DNA of 54,231 bases, taken from positions 1 to 54,231 of the forward strand of contig JAUCBJ010007944.1 in NCBI GenBank assembly GCA_032718475.1, read 5' to 3'. Below are positions 22,752 through 33,405 of this stretch, piece after piece (the first letter of the stretch is position 1; the number at the start of each line of letters is the position of its first letter). The notes beneath the pieces are model-generated. The model did no database searches. It was not told where the DNA came from and saw nothing but the letters and a program-made list of their open reading frames with translations. The stretch is from Nemertoderma westbladi. Its lineage: Eukaryota; Xenacoelomorpha; Nemertodermatida; Nemertodermatidae. The position numbers and the translations under genes are program-made.

Positions 22752-23802
22752 ATGAAACGCAGTGGTGGTACACTTGATGGATTCTTCCATAAAATTTCAG
22801 CTCAAGCTCCTGATACTGATAGCCCCACTGAAACACCAGTAGGGATATGCCGATTGCCTAATGAAACCGAATCTTCCCATTCTGTTCCTGAATCCCCCAA
22901 TTCTACATCGGCTGGATTTTCATCTGGTAGCAACGTTGAAGCTGGACCTGCAATAGGAATACCAAAACCGGCAGATACTCTGGACCTATCCTTTGCTGTA
23001 GGAAAAAATCTCAGCGATGAAGAAAAGTATAAGTTTGCTACTTGTGTTTGGAAACCTGCCCGTTCATATACATTCCCTGTAATCGCTGAACATGGCCAAA
23101 GTCGCTCTTTTCAAGCGAAATGGTTTGATATGTATCCATGGCTGAGCTATAGTGCTGTAAAGGGTGGAGGATTATGTTTGCCCTGTGTTCTTTTTGGAGT
23201 TAATAGAGGTGGGCGGGGAGACCAGGCTTTAAACACCTTGGTGACGCAGCCATTAGTAAAGTTTCACAAAGCAACATCGTGTCTGAAGAATCACACTTTA
23301 AACAAATACCACCTGGAAAATGCGGCACGCTTAGCTGCTTTTAAGGTATCATACAATGATTGGACCCAGAGGATAGATAACCAACTGGACCTTCAACGCC
23401 GTGAAGAAATTAACCGAATCCGTTCAGCATTACAACCCATAATACGGACAATTCTTTTCGCAGGCAAGAATAATCTGCCACTAAGAGGTCATCGAGATGA
23501 TGGGTCACTAATGGATAATGAATGTCCGGGGAATGAGGGACTTTTCCGGGCACTCCTGAGATTTCGTATAGAGTCTGGAGATACAATATTAGAACAGTCA
23601 CTTAAAGAGGGTCCCCGCAATGCTTCTTATACATCTAAAACTACCCAAAATGAAATAATAAGCTGCATTGGGGAATACATTACTGAGAAGCTATCTCTTC
23701 AGATAAAGGAAGCGAAGTACTTTGCAGTGATGATTGACGAAACTGCAGACAAGAGTAGAAAAGAGCAAGCATCCATTTTGATACGTTACGTTGATAAACA
23801 AG
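22752..23802 (+). CDS. hAT transposase exon 1 (N-terminal Zn finger, start of catalytic domain)
   Basis: ATG at 22752; the open frame reads into the intron, but the coding exon is taken to end at 23802 before GTGAGATA. Order: a Ser/Pro-rich N-terminus, a TTF-type zinc-finger region (FQAKWFDMYPWLSYS, GGGLCLPCVLFG, then CLKNHTLNKYH), then the DUF4371-like region (LPLRGHRDDGS) and the first catalytic Asp in FAVMIDETADKSRKEQ. This matches ZMYM1-like domesticated and transposon-borne hAT transposases. The transposase cuts and pastes the element at its CAGTGGCG ends. The exon has no internal stop. The exon ends one base into a codon, which is completed by exon 2. Confidence 0.9.
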
Positions 23803-24011
23803 GTGAGATATATGGTTGTAATTTATAATTGGTTATAATTTATGTGGTTGATTCATCCATTTGACAGTTTCATCCTAACAATTCAGGTCGTCTACTTTAA
23901 TTTGACAAACGAAAAATGTTGGTATGATGATGATGTAGAAAAGCTTCGGTCACTATCGATCATCAGGTCCATATCTGTTTTCTATATTTTCATTATATCA
24001 TTCCTTCATAG

Positions 24012-24423
24012 GTGAGATTCACGAAGAGTTTATGGGATTCTGGCTAGCAGAAGATACCACTGGAAAGGGGCTGGCTAAGTTGGTGGTTAGTGCCCTTGAG
24101 TCATTAGGATTAAATATAGAAAACTGCAGGGGCCAAGGCTATGATGGTGCTAGTGCGATGATGGGGGAGTTCAATGGATTAGCTGCAAATATTCTGCATC
24201 TGCAACCTCTGGCACAACCAGTTCACTGTTTCAAACACCGCCTCAACTTGTCTATAAGTCATTCTTGCGTGATTCCTTCTGTATGGAATATGTTCGGCAT
24301 CATAAGTGAAATCAACAACTTTATCTTGGGATCCCCAAAACGTGTAGCGAAATTGGAGGAATTGGTTGAGAAGAACTTCCCTGCAGCGAGAGTAAAACGT
24401 GTAAAAACGCTTTGCCCTACAAG
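24012..24423 (+). CDS. hAT transposase exon 2 (central catalytic region)
   Basis: Acceptor TTCATAG ending at 24011; donor GT at 24424. It begins with two bases completing the Gly codon split from exon 1 (KQ-GEIHEEF). It contains the second catalytic Asp in CRGQGYDGASAMMGEF and the C-x-x-H motif of hAT transposases in PVHCFKHRLNL. It ends in CPTR, with the Arg codon split before exon 3. Stop-free and phase-consistent on both sides. Confidence 0.9.
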
Positions 24424-24599
24424 GTTAGTAATTTACTGATTGGTTCCAGAGTTACAATTTATACTATAAATCCCGAAAGATAAACGGTTGATGATAAATG
24501 AAAGAACTATATACCTGAACTAATGAAAAATTACTATTTTGAAAGATTTAATATTTTTTCTAAATTATTAATTCTCGATATAAAAACTTTACAAAACCG

Positions 24600-24780
24600 A
24601 CATATTTTGTTCGGAAAAAAAATTACATTAGCATGACGTGGGATTGAACTCGGTACCTAGAGATTCCAAGTCCAACGGTCTACCAACTGAGCAAATGCAA
24701 AAGCAAACTGGAAATCAATAACAATACCAACAATCGGAGTGAATACTAGAAGAGGTCTCGCTAAGTGGATCTAAAAACTA
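24600..24780 (-). mobile_element. tRNA-related SINE-like sequence in hAT intron 2
   Basis: On the minus strand from about 24699 to 24628 the sequence reads GCTCAGTTGGTAGACCG (A box/D-arm) then GAGTTCAATCCC (B box/T-arm) at tRNA-like spacing. The acceptor stem does not pair over 7 bp and the anticodon arm is poor, so this is a SINE head or decayed tRNA copy, not a tRNA gene. Surrounding intron sequence is AT-rich and otherwise featureless. Confidence 0.5.
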
Positions 24781-25156
24781 TTATAATTATTATTTTTATT
24801 ATATTTTTATTATTATTTATAATAATTATTATTTAATTACTGTACTGTAGTTCAATTTCATTTATAACACACTACTTCGTTATATATCTTTAAATAAAGA
24901 ATTTAGCAACAAAAAGGTTCCTATTTAAGAATAAAATTAGGTATTAATTAGATGGGAAAAAAAAGAAGAACATTTTTTTTCAATATTCTCTAGACCCTTT
25001 ATTAACTGAGCGCCGAGAATAGTGAAAAAAAGTTCTACTTTTTTCCCATGTAATAAATAATTATAAATATTAGATGCAAACTTTTATAATTTGATGCTTT
25101 TATCGATTCCTATTAAAGTAGCTTTTAACATTGAAATTATTCTGTTTTTTTTCTAG

Positions 25157-25855
25157 GTGGGTTGATTCAATTCTTCGCTTTGATGAACTCTATTTATCTA
25201 TTACTGACATGCTTCTGTTCTACTCGGATAAAGATAATGTGAATGAAGCAAAGGTAGTAAGCGATGCCCATCAGCTGCTTCAGGCGTGTTCCCAGTCTGC
25301 GTTCATCATTTCGCTAAAGACTGCTGTTCGCTGTTTTCAGCAAACAGTTCATTTGAGTGAGGCCCTACAGAATCCGAGAATCAATATTGGACAGGCGTAT
25401 ACACGTGTTCATGAAGAGATAAAGGCGTTCGAGTCTATGAGGGAAAACTATGAGGTATTGTTTAGTAAAATATTCACAGAAGCTAGGAATATTGCTACAG
25501 AAATAAATCAGGACATCACAATTCCGAGATTAGTAGGGCGTCAATCCAATCGTGCTAATCCTGCCGTGTCTGACCCAGAAACGTATTATAGAGTTACAGT
25601 ATTTTTGCCATTTATCGATCATATCTTGAGTGAGTTGAAACGACAGTTCAATGACCACGTACCAGCTGTTGTCCATTTACAAGAACTTATACCGGCATTT
25701 AGGACTGAAAATAGTTTAGATCGAGTATTGGAGGCTGCAGACATATTCGCGGGTGATCTAGATCCACCAAAGACAGTTGTTTCCGCTGAGGTGGAGGCAT
25801 GGATGCGCAGCTCCAGTCGTCTTAGTGATGAAATCAAGCAACATACGTCTATTTC
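25157..25855 (+). CDS. hAT transposase exon 3, part before the MULE insertion
   Basis: Acceptor TTTCTAG ending at 25156; the first base completes the Arg codon from exon 2 to give CPTR-WVDSILRFDELY, a standard hAT boundary. The helical region follows (AVRCFQQTVHLSEAL, SEALQNPRINIGQAY, then FLPFIDHILSEL) down to IKQHTSIS, where the MULE interrupts at the repeat CGTCTATTTC (25846-25855). The coding sequence resumes in the same frame at 28098. Confidence 0.88.
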
Positions 25856-26150
25856 GGCTTATGGTCAAAATGTCGAAAGAGCCAAAATGTCGAAAGAGAC
25901 AAATTGTCGAAAAAGTTTTAGGGCATGTCAAAATGTCGAATTTTTTTTCGACAATATGGCGCACCCCTTTCGACAATATGGCGCTTATCCTTTTTTAGAT
26001 ACTTTTGAATTTTGATACTAAATTGTTGAACCTGAGAAATTGGAAACCTGATAATTGATATGGCTAAAGAATTGTGTATAATATCTCAATAGCAATGGGC
26101 AATATAGGCCTATACAGTAAGTGTTATCTTGACTAGCTGACCATTGGGCA

Positions 26151-27095
26151 TTACTCCTCTAAAGCCTGGGGTACCAGTCCAATGTCCATCAAACAACGCA
26201 TGTACATCTTACAGTCATTATAATAAATGTTATTAGGCCATGCAGCCATGTAGTTTGCGAATCGCCCCATCTCCTCAACCAAGCGTTGGTCCCGTATCTG
26301 GATATGTGGAGACTTTGGTTTGGGAACAGCAATAGTATTCGGTTCTAGCAAGGCCTTCATGCGCTGCTGGGAAGTATGTTGATTTAACTGGAAAAATTCC
26401 AAGATCTCTCCAAGGCACGGATGGAGGCTGGTGAGCCGGGAATGAAGCCCATTGTGGAAACCTTCAGCATAATTGCTGGTCCTAGGGCCGGTATTTCCGA
26501 ACTGTCCCCATCTGATGAATACATCCTGCCGAAGCCAAAATCCAATAAAATATTGTCGAAATTGGAAAACTTTATTGGCTGTTAAAGCGGACAGGTTTGG
26601 TAGCTGTTCATTGATCAGAGTATAGGCAACCTGATAGCGATACCCATCAGGAAGGAATGGTAAAGAACGAATCTCTTTGAACCAATACTTTACAGTTTTA
26701 CCCTCTGCTGTATCTTCAACACAAACACCTTTGAGGCCAAGGCTGTCTCGCTTCTCGTTTATGGCCTTAGCGAAATGAAAAGCGCAACCTAACACGGTCG
26801 CCATTGGGAAAACTATATTGCAAGCATTCATTGCTGCAAGTTCGAAATCGAAAAGCCACTTAGCTGTATTAATTCTGCCACCTTCACCGCAAAGATGATA
26901 AATGTTATCTCTTAAAGCAGTAAACATCCTGATGTAGCTTCCTTCCGATTGTCCCTTCATCAGAGCGTATCCTAAAACATGGGGCTCTCCACCCACCACA
27001 CCATGCACTGTATACATTTCACCCGGGTTGTGAAATTCGGGAGGCGTAAACTTAAAGTTCCCATCACAGATGACAACTTCGCAATTATTTAACAA
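26151..27095 (-). pseudogene. MULE transposase, catalytic domain
   Basis: Minus-strand frame whose similarity extends upstream of 27095 to about 27158. MULE DDE features: first Asp in VVICDGNFKF, GEMYTVHGVVGG, second Asp in KWLFDFELAAMNA, the C-x-x-H of GCAFHFAKA, and the Glu in SNYAEGFHNGLHSRL. The frame joining it to the N-terminal zinc-finger frame is shifted at about 27150-27160, where the upstream frame stops. This copy therefore has at least one lesion, or a small undetected intron. The domain otherwise has no internal stops, suggesting a fairly recent insertion. Confidence 0.85.
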
Positions 27096-27154
27096 GCGTA
27101 GATCATCGTCTGCTGAATAGAGCAGTATTTCTTCTCCCTCAATAATTTCATTGA

Positions 27155-27739
27155 TTAAGAGGAACCATCAGAACTGGGCTTGGTCACCTTTAACTGATCT
27201 GGTATGTTATAAATAGTGACATCTTTAGGAATCTCACGGTGTCGGTTTCTGCTTAATGACCGGCGTTTTGAGTCGAAGCCGTACCCAGCAGATAGTTTCC
27301 CCTTAATTTCGGCAGCTACCTGTCCTCCATACTCCTGGTACTTAATATCGACAGATTGCAGGGCTCTATCGAACGCTTCTCTTGGACGCTTCCGGCTATT
27401 TCTAACTTCTGTTGTGATTTCATACATATGTCGCTTAGCTTGTACGTTTGCCACTTTGCAATCAACTGTTGGTAAACATCCGTGCGGTTTTTTGTTATAG
27501 TTTTCGGGATGGTCCGGATCAGTCTGAATAGTACCGTTAGTGACCATTATTGTCGCAACACTGGTATTTGGTCCACGCTTAATACACTGTGAGCATTTAT
27601 AGTATATGTTATCTTTATAAGTCTTACTTTGTTGAAACTCGAGGACAGTTCCGGGCCATCTCAAACTATTGAATTGTATTACCTTATGTTTCCTAACAGC
27701 GGACTCAACGAATTTAGCGGGGACAGGATTGAACTCCAT
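27155..27739 (-). pseudogene. MULE transposase, N-terminal DNA-binding region
   Basis: Starts at ATG 27739 (minus strand). The first about 110 residues have the form W..........YYKCSQC........V......I....H.E.. (FNSLRWPG, YYKCSQC, TDPDHPENY), which resembles a FLYWCH-type zinc finger commonly fused to animal MULE transposases. A basic linker follows (RNSRKRPREAFDRAL). Ends at a stop at 27155, beyond which the catalytic domain continues in another frame. Confidence 0.75.
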
Positions 27740-28097
27740 AAGGGCTTATGCTATAAACTAAACTAAAAACTAAAATTATGATGTTATAACATCTAGTAAA
27801 CAAGTAATGACTTACTCCAGTGTGGTTTAGTGTATTATATTGCACCAAACTGAAAGTACCTACAGGTTTAGTCCCACTCATTCATTCATTAATAGGCCTA
27901 CAAGTTTAGTCTACAACATTCATTTATTAATTAATTCTTTCGACAATTTGACATGCCTCTTTCGACAATTTGGCATGTCTGTGTCGAAAGCTTTTTCGAT
28001 AATTTGACATGGCTGTTCGACAACTTGACTCTTTCGACATTTTGACCTGTTCGACAATTTGACTCTTTCGACATTTTGACCTGAAATCGTCTATTTC

Positions 28098-28365
28098 CAC
28101 ATGGATCGCTTTAGCTGAGGCTCAATTCATGCCATCTGTAGCAATACTACTCCGCATATTTGGAACTGTGCCAGTGTCAAATGCTACAGCAGAACGGTCA
28201 TTTTCGAAATTAAAACTTCTAAAAACTTATCTTAGGTCAACCATGACCCAGGAGCGTCTCTCTGGGCTAGCATTAATGAGTGTTCATCAGGACATAGATA
28301 TTCCTGTAGATGCCATTATTAATATTTATGCCAAGCGACAAAATCGTCGCATACAATTAATTTAG
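28098..28365 (+). CDS. hAT transposase exon 3, part after the MULE (dimerisation domain)
   Basis: Continues the exon-3 frame beyond the MULE: FMPSVAILLRIFGTVPVS then NATAERSFSKLKLLKTYLRS and LSGLALMSVHQDI, the hAT C-terminal dimerisation domain with its ERSFS signature, ending at TAG 28363-28365. Removing the MULE and one copy of the flanking decamer leaves the transposase frame open across the junction. This element was therefore intact until the MULE landed. Confidence 0.9.
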
Positions 28366-28471
28366 AAATTTTCACTATGCCTAGCTAGCGTATTTAGATA
28401 GTGGTCCAATAATTATCCGCAAGTGAAAAAGTGATCTCCTGCACAAATTGACCGCAGGTGAAATAAAGTTT

Positions 28472-28530
28472 CGTTTATTGTTTTGGTTAGAAAACAGACA
28501 CTGTAACCTAATCCTTTCCCTTAATATTTT
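28472..28530. repeat. Segment shared with the 68-bp repeat of the element at 37250-38148
   Basis: GTTTATTGTTTTGGTTAG followed by AAAA and CTGTAACCTAATCCTTTCCCTT matches, in order and spacing, the core of the five 68-bp units at 37666-38000. Here it is present once, in the 3' untranslated part of the hAT. Confidence 0.7.
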
Positions 28531-28537
28531 AAAGGTT

Positions 28538-28850
28538 GGAGTTCCGTCCGTGGCTACATTTTGTTCTTATAGTTCCGCCTGTGGCTACATTTTCTACTTA
28601 TAGTTCGGCCCGTGGCTACATTTTGTACTTATAGTTCGGCCCGTGGCTACATTTTGTACTTATAGTTCCGCCCACGGCTACATTTTGTTCTTATAGTTCC
28701 GCCTGTGGCTACATTTTGTACTTATAGTTCCGTCCGTGGCTACATTTTGTTTTCATAGTTCCGCCTGTGGCTACATTTTATACTTATAGTTCGGCCGGTG
28801 GCTACATTTTGTACTTATAGTTCCACCCGTGGCTACATTTTGTTCATCTA
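28538..28850. repeat. 31-bp tandem array in the hAT 3' region
   Basis: Ten units of about 31 bp, consensus ATAGTTCCGCCYGTGGCTAC plus ATTTTGTACTT, differing mainly at the C/G run (CCGCC, CGGCC, CCGTC). It lies between the transposase stop and the right terminal repeat, where hAT elements often carry repeated subterminal transposase-binding motifs. That role is inference. Confidence 0.9.
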
Positions 28851-28981
28851 TTACAATAAATGTCTGATTTTGTTTGTTTTGGTTATATTTTAATATTTAT
28901 AATTAAATACATTTAATTGTTACTATGAAAAATTTTAAGCCCCCCCCTTAAGAAATTCCTGGATCCGCCCCTGGAAGATCC

Positions 28982-29671
28982 TACACATAGTTTAAAGCTT
29001 CTACCATTGATAAATCCCCTCGATCTTGTTGAACTGAACAACTACAAAAACATTTAGATCAATTGTTAAAGTAAACTCATTTAGAAAACCTTATAATGTT
29101 TCAAGAATAGAAAATGACGTAATACCTCCATATAATCTCAAAGGATTTATTAAAACTCGATTAGTCCATTGGAATTTATATGTATTGTTCAAGGAATAAA
29201 GAATACGTTAAGTTATTCATAAACGCACATCCCGAGTTACAAGAAGTTCATAGACGACCATATGAATATAAAGCCAGGGAACAAGAATTAGAAAGAACAA
29301 TTAAACCGAGGAAATTTCTCACTACATACAGTCAACCTACCGCTATCGTACAGACGACCCATCAAGGACCAGTACGAGCTGCCATCCTGAAATGAGCCCT
29401 AAATGTTGTTCACTCCCAATCCACTGATGTCGACATCGATCAACCGGGTACCTCGACCAGCGGATACACCGACCGTAATCCAAACCCTTCCAATGCAATA
29501 ATATTGCACCCTTCCCCCAGGAGTTTTAGCCCTCCTAGTAAAGTGGCTCGCCCCAAAAAGAAAAAGACTCTCACCTGTCTCAAAAAACTCGTAAATGCCA
29601 TTCGCCAAAGAAGGACTGATAGTTTAGAGTATTTTTATATATTAGAAACTGTGATTTTTTATATTTTATAG
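28982..29671 (+). pseudogene. Unrecognised decayed coding region, 3' part
   Basis: Continuation, to the right of the hAT, of the region at 20868-22559. Coding-like pieces occur in successive frames (29070-29180, then 29180-29392). A TGA at 29393-29395 interrupts a frame that goes on to a stop near 29671. The C-terminal part is Ser/Pro-rich and ends strongly basic (KVARPKKKKTLTCLKK, then RQRR), like a nuclear or nucleic-acid-binding tail. At least three lesions here. Family unknown. Confidence 0.45.
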
Positions 29672-30839
29672 ACTTAAATCCCATTTTCTGGGAGCGGTGT
29701 AAAAGCTTTTGCGGACGTAACAAGTCATTTTACGCAATGCGCTAAATACTCTAAAAAGGGCTGAGAATTGTTCAGCTACGCATCTGTCAGAAAATACAGG
29801 ACTGAGATGACGAAATCTGCCAGCTGTTTCTTTGTGTGTGGAAGTTTCTTTGTTTGACATATTTCAGCCAATCAGAGCAATCTTCCCGGCCATGTTAATA
29901 GTGGCCTATGGAAAATGGCGCATGCATCACTTTTTCCTAGAATCCTCCTTCATTCTGGATTCATTCTGAAGTTCTAACGTTTCAGACTTTGCCCAGAACA
30001 TCATATGGCTAGAGTCATAAGAACGCAAATCTATTAACTTACTTACCTATTTCACCTCACCGCATATTTCATACTGACTGATTTTACCGCACTGCTTTAA
30101 TACTGTTTTATATTGTTGTTAATTGCTGTTTATATTAATGGATGTTATATTTGGAGAACACCGATAAATAATCGTAAACCCCCTCAACTTTCTTAATTAA
30201 TGAGGTAAGCAGAAGGGTGTACCGGTAGCAATTGCGACTCAAATTATAGTGGTTTTTGTGTGAATTAAATGCTATTTCATAATCCCTATGTATGTCAGTT
30301 GCAATTCTCCTTATATATGATCAAAATCAGTGAAGGTCGGCAAATCAGTGTGCATTAGTGTGAAGTAGTGTGAATGTTAATAAAGCATTCCTAAAGAATG
30401 CGCTATTTGCGATACACTATAGCCTCCAGTTATGATTAGTGTAAGTCATAACTCTGTTTGATACTTAAAGCGCCACGTCCCAAAGGAACTGTTAATATTT
30501 CCCCGAAAGTAAATATGGTTGTCGGTGATTATATAGTAGTGATTAATCGAATGATACAAAGTAGCCTACACTGCAATAACTTTCTCTAGAACCGAATCCA
30601 GTCTCCCACACAGTGGGTCACACGCCGCGCATAGATTGGTTTCAACTGATGTTAATTAGCAAGCGCAATAGTCATTTAAAGAGACACTTAAATTAGCAGG
30701 TTAAACTGTTAAAGGTCTAAAAGCGCGAACAGTGAGGTTGTCGAAGAACATACAGTATGAAAGATGGTAAAATCCCCTGTAAAACGATTTCGCAAAAGAC
30801 ACTTTTTTAAAACGCTTATAAAAAATTTTTTAAGGCAAA
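29672..30839. other. Non-coding stretch
   Basis: No gene recognised. Contains a CCAAT-box-like AGCCAATCAGAGCAA near 29870 but no evident transcript. Confidence 0.4.
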
Positions 30840-30970
30840 ATCGAAAATTCCAGCTTCATGGGGTCATCGACGGTGAGTGGAACTAGTGGTGTTTCAAATT
30901 TCAAGCAATATGATAAAGATTTGTAGAAAAATCTGGGGGTATCATCAGAAAATGACACTATATTACGGGA
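30840..30970 (-). mobile_element. Inverted fragment of the hAT-type non-autonomous element
   Basis: Read on the minus strand it has CAGATTTTTCTACAAATCTT, then a GCTTGAAATTTGAAAC word and TAGTTCCACTC, parallel to the copies at 15785-16139 and 5145-6327. It also shares TAATATAGTGTC with the sequence just left of the 15785 copy. No intact ends. Confidence 0.5.
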
Positions 30971-31874
30971 CATGGTGTATGTATATCCGCAGTTTGGTTT
31001 AACTTCTTATTTATTTATTTTAATTTCTTACGTACCGATTTTGGAATAGAATTGCTCAATTTGAATCTGTATCTGATAACCGAGCCTCGAAGGCCCCACG
31101 AACGTATTACGGTTTCTTTCACATGAAGCTATTCTCAAATCGTATCTCGAAGAAACTGGAAAAGGAAACATTTAAGTAATAGTTAAGTAATATGAGCATC
31201 TCAATGAGATAGACAGAATGGTTCTTTAAATTCGTAAGGAAGATAACTATTATTACAAACTGACATCACTAAAAGCTATCCGACCTCAGATAGAAACGGC
31301 TGGATTGAGAAACTTACGATTTTTTCGTTGTTTGCCATCTTATTAATTTCATTAAATTCATTATTATAAATTCGTAGCTATATATTAAAACATCATAAAT
31401 ATAGGTACACAGTTTTAGTAGTCCTAACCTAATGTTGGAGGCAATGAGTGTGGAAACGAAAAAAAAACAAGGAAAGGCCTTTATCACAATTAAAAGAAAA
31501 TAAAAGTGCGTTCACAGATGTTGGAGGCACAACGTCTCATCATGACTTATTTCCAGTATATTCCCCCCAGAAATATACTCCCCTGAGAGACGACTCCACC
31601 TGTTGTTTGGCATGTATTACGCAAATTTCTTTCAAATTTCGATCAACCAATATCTGTTCTACAGTACTACACATATTTTTTGGAGCATGGGATTTTTGTC
31701 AACTATATACCCACCCCCACATTTACTCACATCAACCTTTGGCACTTTTGTAACAATGTTTTCGCTACAATGTTCTCTGGGTCTATACTCTCATATTAAA
31801 ATTTAAAACAATATCACCTTTTTACTAAATAAACAATAAATATTACTATTATCCTAATATCTTTTTTATTCCAG
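30971..31874. other. Upstream intron or flank of the 31.9-52.3 kb gene
   Basis: No confident exon. A frame around 31500-31620 (TSHHDLFPVYSPQKYTPLRD) looks protein-like and could be an upstream exon, but no donor of the required phase 2 was found next to it. A long pyrimidine-rich stretch precedes the acceptor at 31873-31874. Confidence 0.35.
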
Positions 31875-32052
31875 CTTGAAATGGAGTTGTCGAATGCCTA
31901 AAACTACAAGTGCACTACAACAACAGTCAATCTTCCAACTCGGTGGGTTTCGCAACTGGGTTGGAAGGAAGTACCCCTTACCCCCAAGTCGTCTGGGTCC
32001 CAGGGACAATGAAACCGCTGTTCTGGAACACCCAACTAATGAAAAACCAGCA
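31875..32052 (+). CDS. Exon A of an unidentified host gene
   Basis: Acceptor TTTATTCCAG ends at 31874, donor GTGAGC starts at 32053. The exon begins with the third base of a split codon and ends in phase 0; the peptide starts LKWSCRMPKTT and contains RKYPLPPSRLGPRDNETAV. Exon B at 32409 begins in phase 0, so the two join without a frameshift. The short, Pro/Gly-rich, charged sequence without signal peptide or membrane segment is reminiscent of small ciliary microtubule-associated proteins. I cannot name a family and this comparison is only an impression. The 5' end of the gene was not found. Confidence 0.65.
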
Positions 32053-32408
32053 GTGAGCAATAAAGTTATAATATATAAACAATAAATCAAATTTGAAATG
32101 TTGGTTATGTCGAGCTAGATTTTCTTCCCAGACATGAAAATTTTGAATTGAAGTTTTCCGAGGTGTTCTAATATGGCGAATAGAATGGTGACATTGAAAA
32201 AGGTGTTCGAGGACATGTTTTTTGCCTATTTTGGTCGATCTTGTTCCGCTGTGCACTGCGCAGCGCAGTGCAGCTGATGGAACTGTTATTGGATGATATG
32301 TGAAACCAAGGCGTCTCCGATCTGCGGCACTCTGTCTTTGACAAATAAATACCCACAAATCCGTCTAAATAATAATATATATAATTGTATTTCATTATCA
32401 TTTCGCAG

Positions 32409-32575
32409 CCGATTTGGTCTTTAAGCAGAAAAGGTCTTGATCTTTACGGCCCTGAATACAAAGATAGAATGTTTGCCTTTATGAAAAACTTAGAAATAAC
32501 GAATTTCTCTTGCGGAAAGTACAGCGATAACATTAAAGATATGGGAACCGGTGGTCCAAATGCTGCTAACCCCAG
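32409..32575 (+). CDS. Exon B of the same host gene
   Basis: Acceptor TTTCGCAG ends at 32408; donor GTAGAC at 32576. Phase-0 start after exon A; it ends two bases into a codon. Peptide begins PIWSLSRKGLDLYGPEYKDR and contains NFSCGKYSDNIKDMGTGGPN. The last two bases (AG) need one base from the next exon. The exon at 52198 supplies A to make Arg and stays open to a stop. No other acceptor with a continuing frame was evident in between, where sequence is repetitive. Confidence 0.68.
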
Positions 32576-33399
32576 GTAGACAGTAAAAAATCGCAATAAA
32601 TTTATATTATTTATTATATATTGGTATTTTGGTTGAATAAGTGGTTTCATATTATCATGCATATTTTGTTCGGAAACAGCTTAGCAAAGTCGGCAGTGTC
32701 ATCAAAGTGAGAACTGACTAGGAATCTTAAATTTTTCTGGAAATGCCTGGGAATTCGTCTAAAAAAAGGACAAATCAGTGAAAAGTCAAGGATTGTGAAT
32801 GTGATGTCATACGCGAAAATGAGAAAATTTTTTCTGCTAACTTTGTTCGCTTGTCAATATATTATAAGTGCACTCTATATCATACTGTTACTAGTGTATA
32901 ATAGCTTTGATATAGTTATTTATATACAATTAGATAGTTATTTATATACAATTAGATATAAAATATAAAAGAAAAAAACGTCATAAGTGAAAAGTTAAAA
33001 TTATTGGGGGGTGGGGCGCTATTTCGAGCCAGAAGGGCTCGTTAAGCCTCTGGCATTTGGAAAGGTTTGTGCGCCAGTCTTCCTACTTGGAGATCACCGG
33101 CTCGATACGCTCAACGCTGACTTCGCACAGCTGAGATCAAAGACAATTATTATTATATTATTTATTCAGGAAATATGTCGGGTAAAATGACATATAGATT
33201 ACAGTGACAATGTGAAATAAAATATAAATAAATTAATAAAATCTCATCAAAAATGTCTGAAAAATATTAGAAAATCAAAACATAATCAGAATATTAAAAA
33301 AGAACAGATCAGAAAAGTAAAAAAACAGTTATCGGTTTGTGCTGGTAGGTTGGGGACAGACATCACACAGGCCATAGGCTGATAGACAAGGTGGTAGCA
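32576..33399. other. Start of the 19.6-kb intron; possible tRNA-like remnant
   Basis: AT-rich, no gene. Around 33036-33130 is a GC-richer patch with a weak B-box-like GGCTCGATACGC that might be a decayed SINE head. Confidence 0.4.
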
Positions 33400-33405
33400 A
33401 TTCGC

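Larger units (their letters stand above)
25856..28087 (-). mobile_element. MULE (Mutator-like) transposon nested in the hAT
   Basis: Flanked by the direct repeat CGTCTATTTC (25846-25855 and 28088-28097), consistent with the 9-10-bp target duplication of MULEs. Inverted ends are built from repeated GGTCAAAATGTCGAAAGAG and TTTCGACAATTTGAC motifs, several per end, so the termini are arrays of subterminal binding-site-like repeats. Coding strand is minus. The outermost bases of the two ends do not match perfectly, so the precise ends are uncertain by a few bases. Confidence 0.88.
22560..28973 (+). mobile_element. hAT transposon (ZMYM/DUF4371 type), interrupted by a MULE
   Basis: Left end CAGTGGCGGATCTAAG followed by a G-run; right end CTTAAGAAATTCCTGGATCCGCCCCTG, whose complement begins CAGGGGCGGATCC. 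The flanks are the identical 8-mer GAAGATCC at 22552-22559 and 28974-28981. It is 6414 bp long, of which 25856-28087 is a nested MULE. It encodes a three-exon transposase and carries a 31-bp tandem array near its 3' end. It inserted into an unknown coding region. Confidence 0.93.

Noticed and set aside
24628-24699. tRNA gene on the minus strand
   Set aside because: A- and B-box-like arms are present, but the acceptor and anticodon stems do not pair; better explained as a SINE head.
29399-29608. Small minus-strand gene
   Set aside because: Shadow of the basic C-terminal frame of the unknown coding region.
31448-31753. First exon of the 31.9-52.3 kb gene
   Set aside because: The frame contains protein-like sequence but no donor leaving phase 2, which exon A requires; left as a possibility only.
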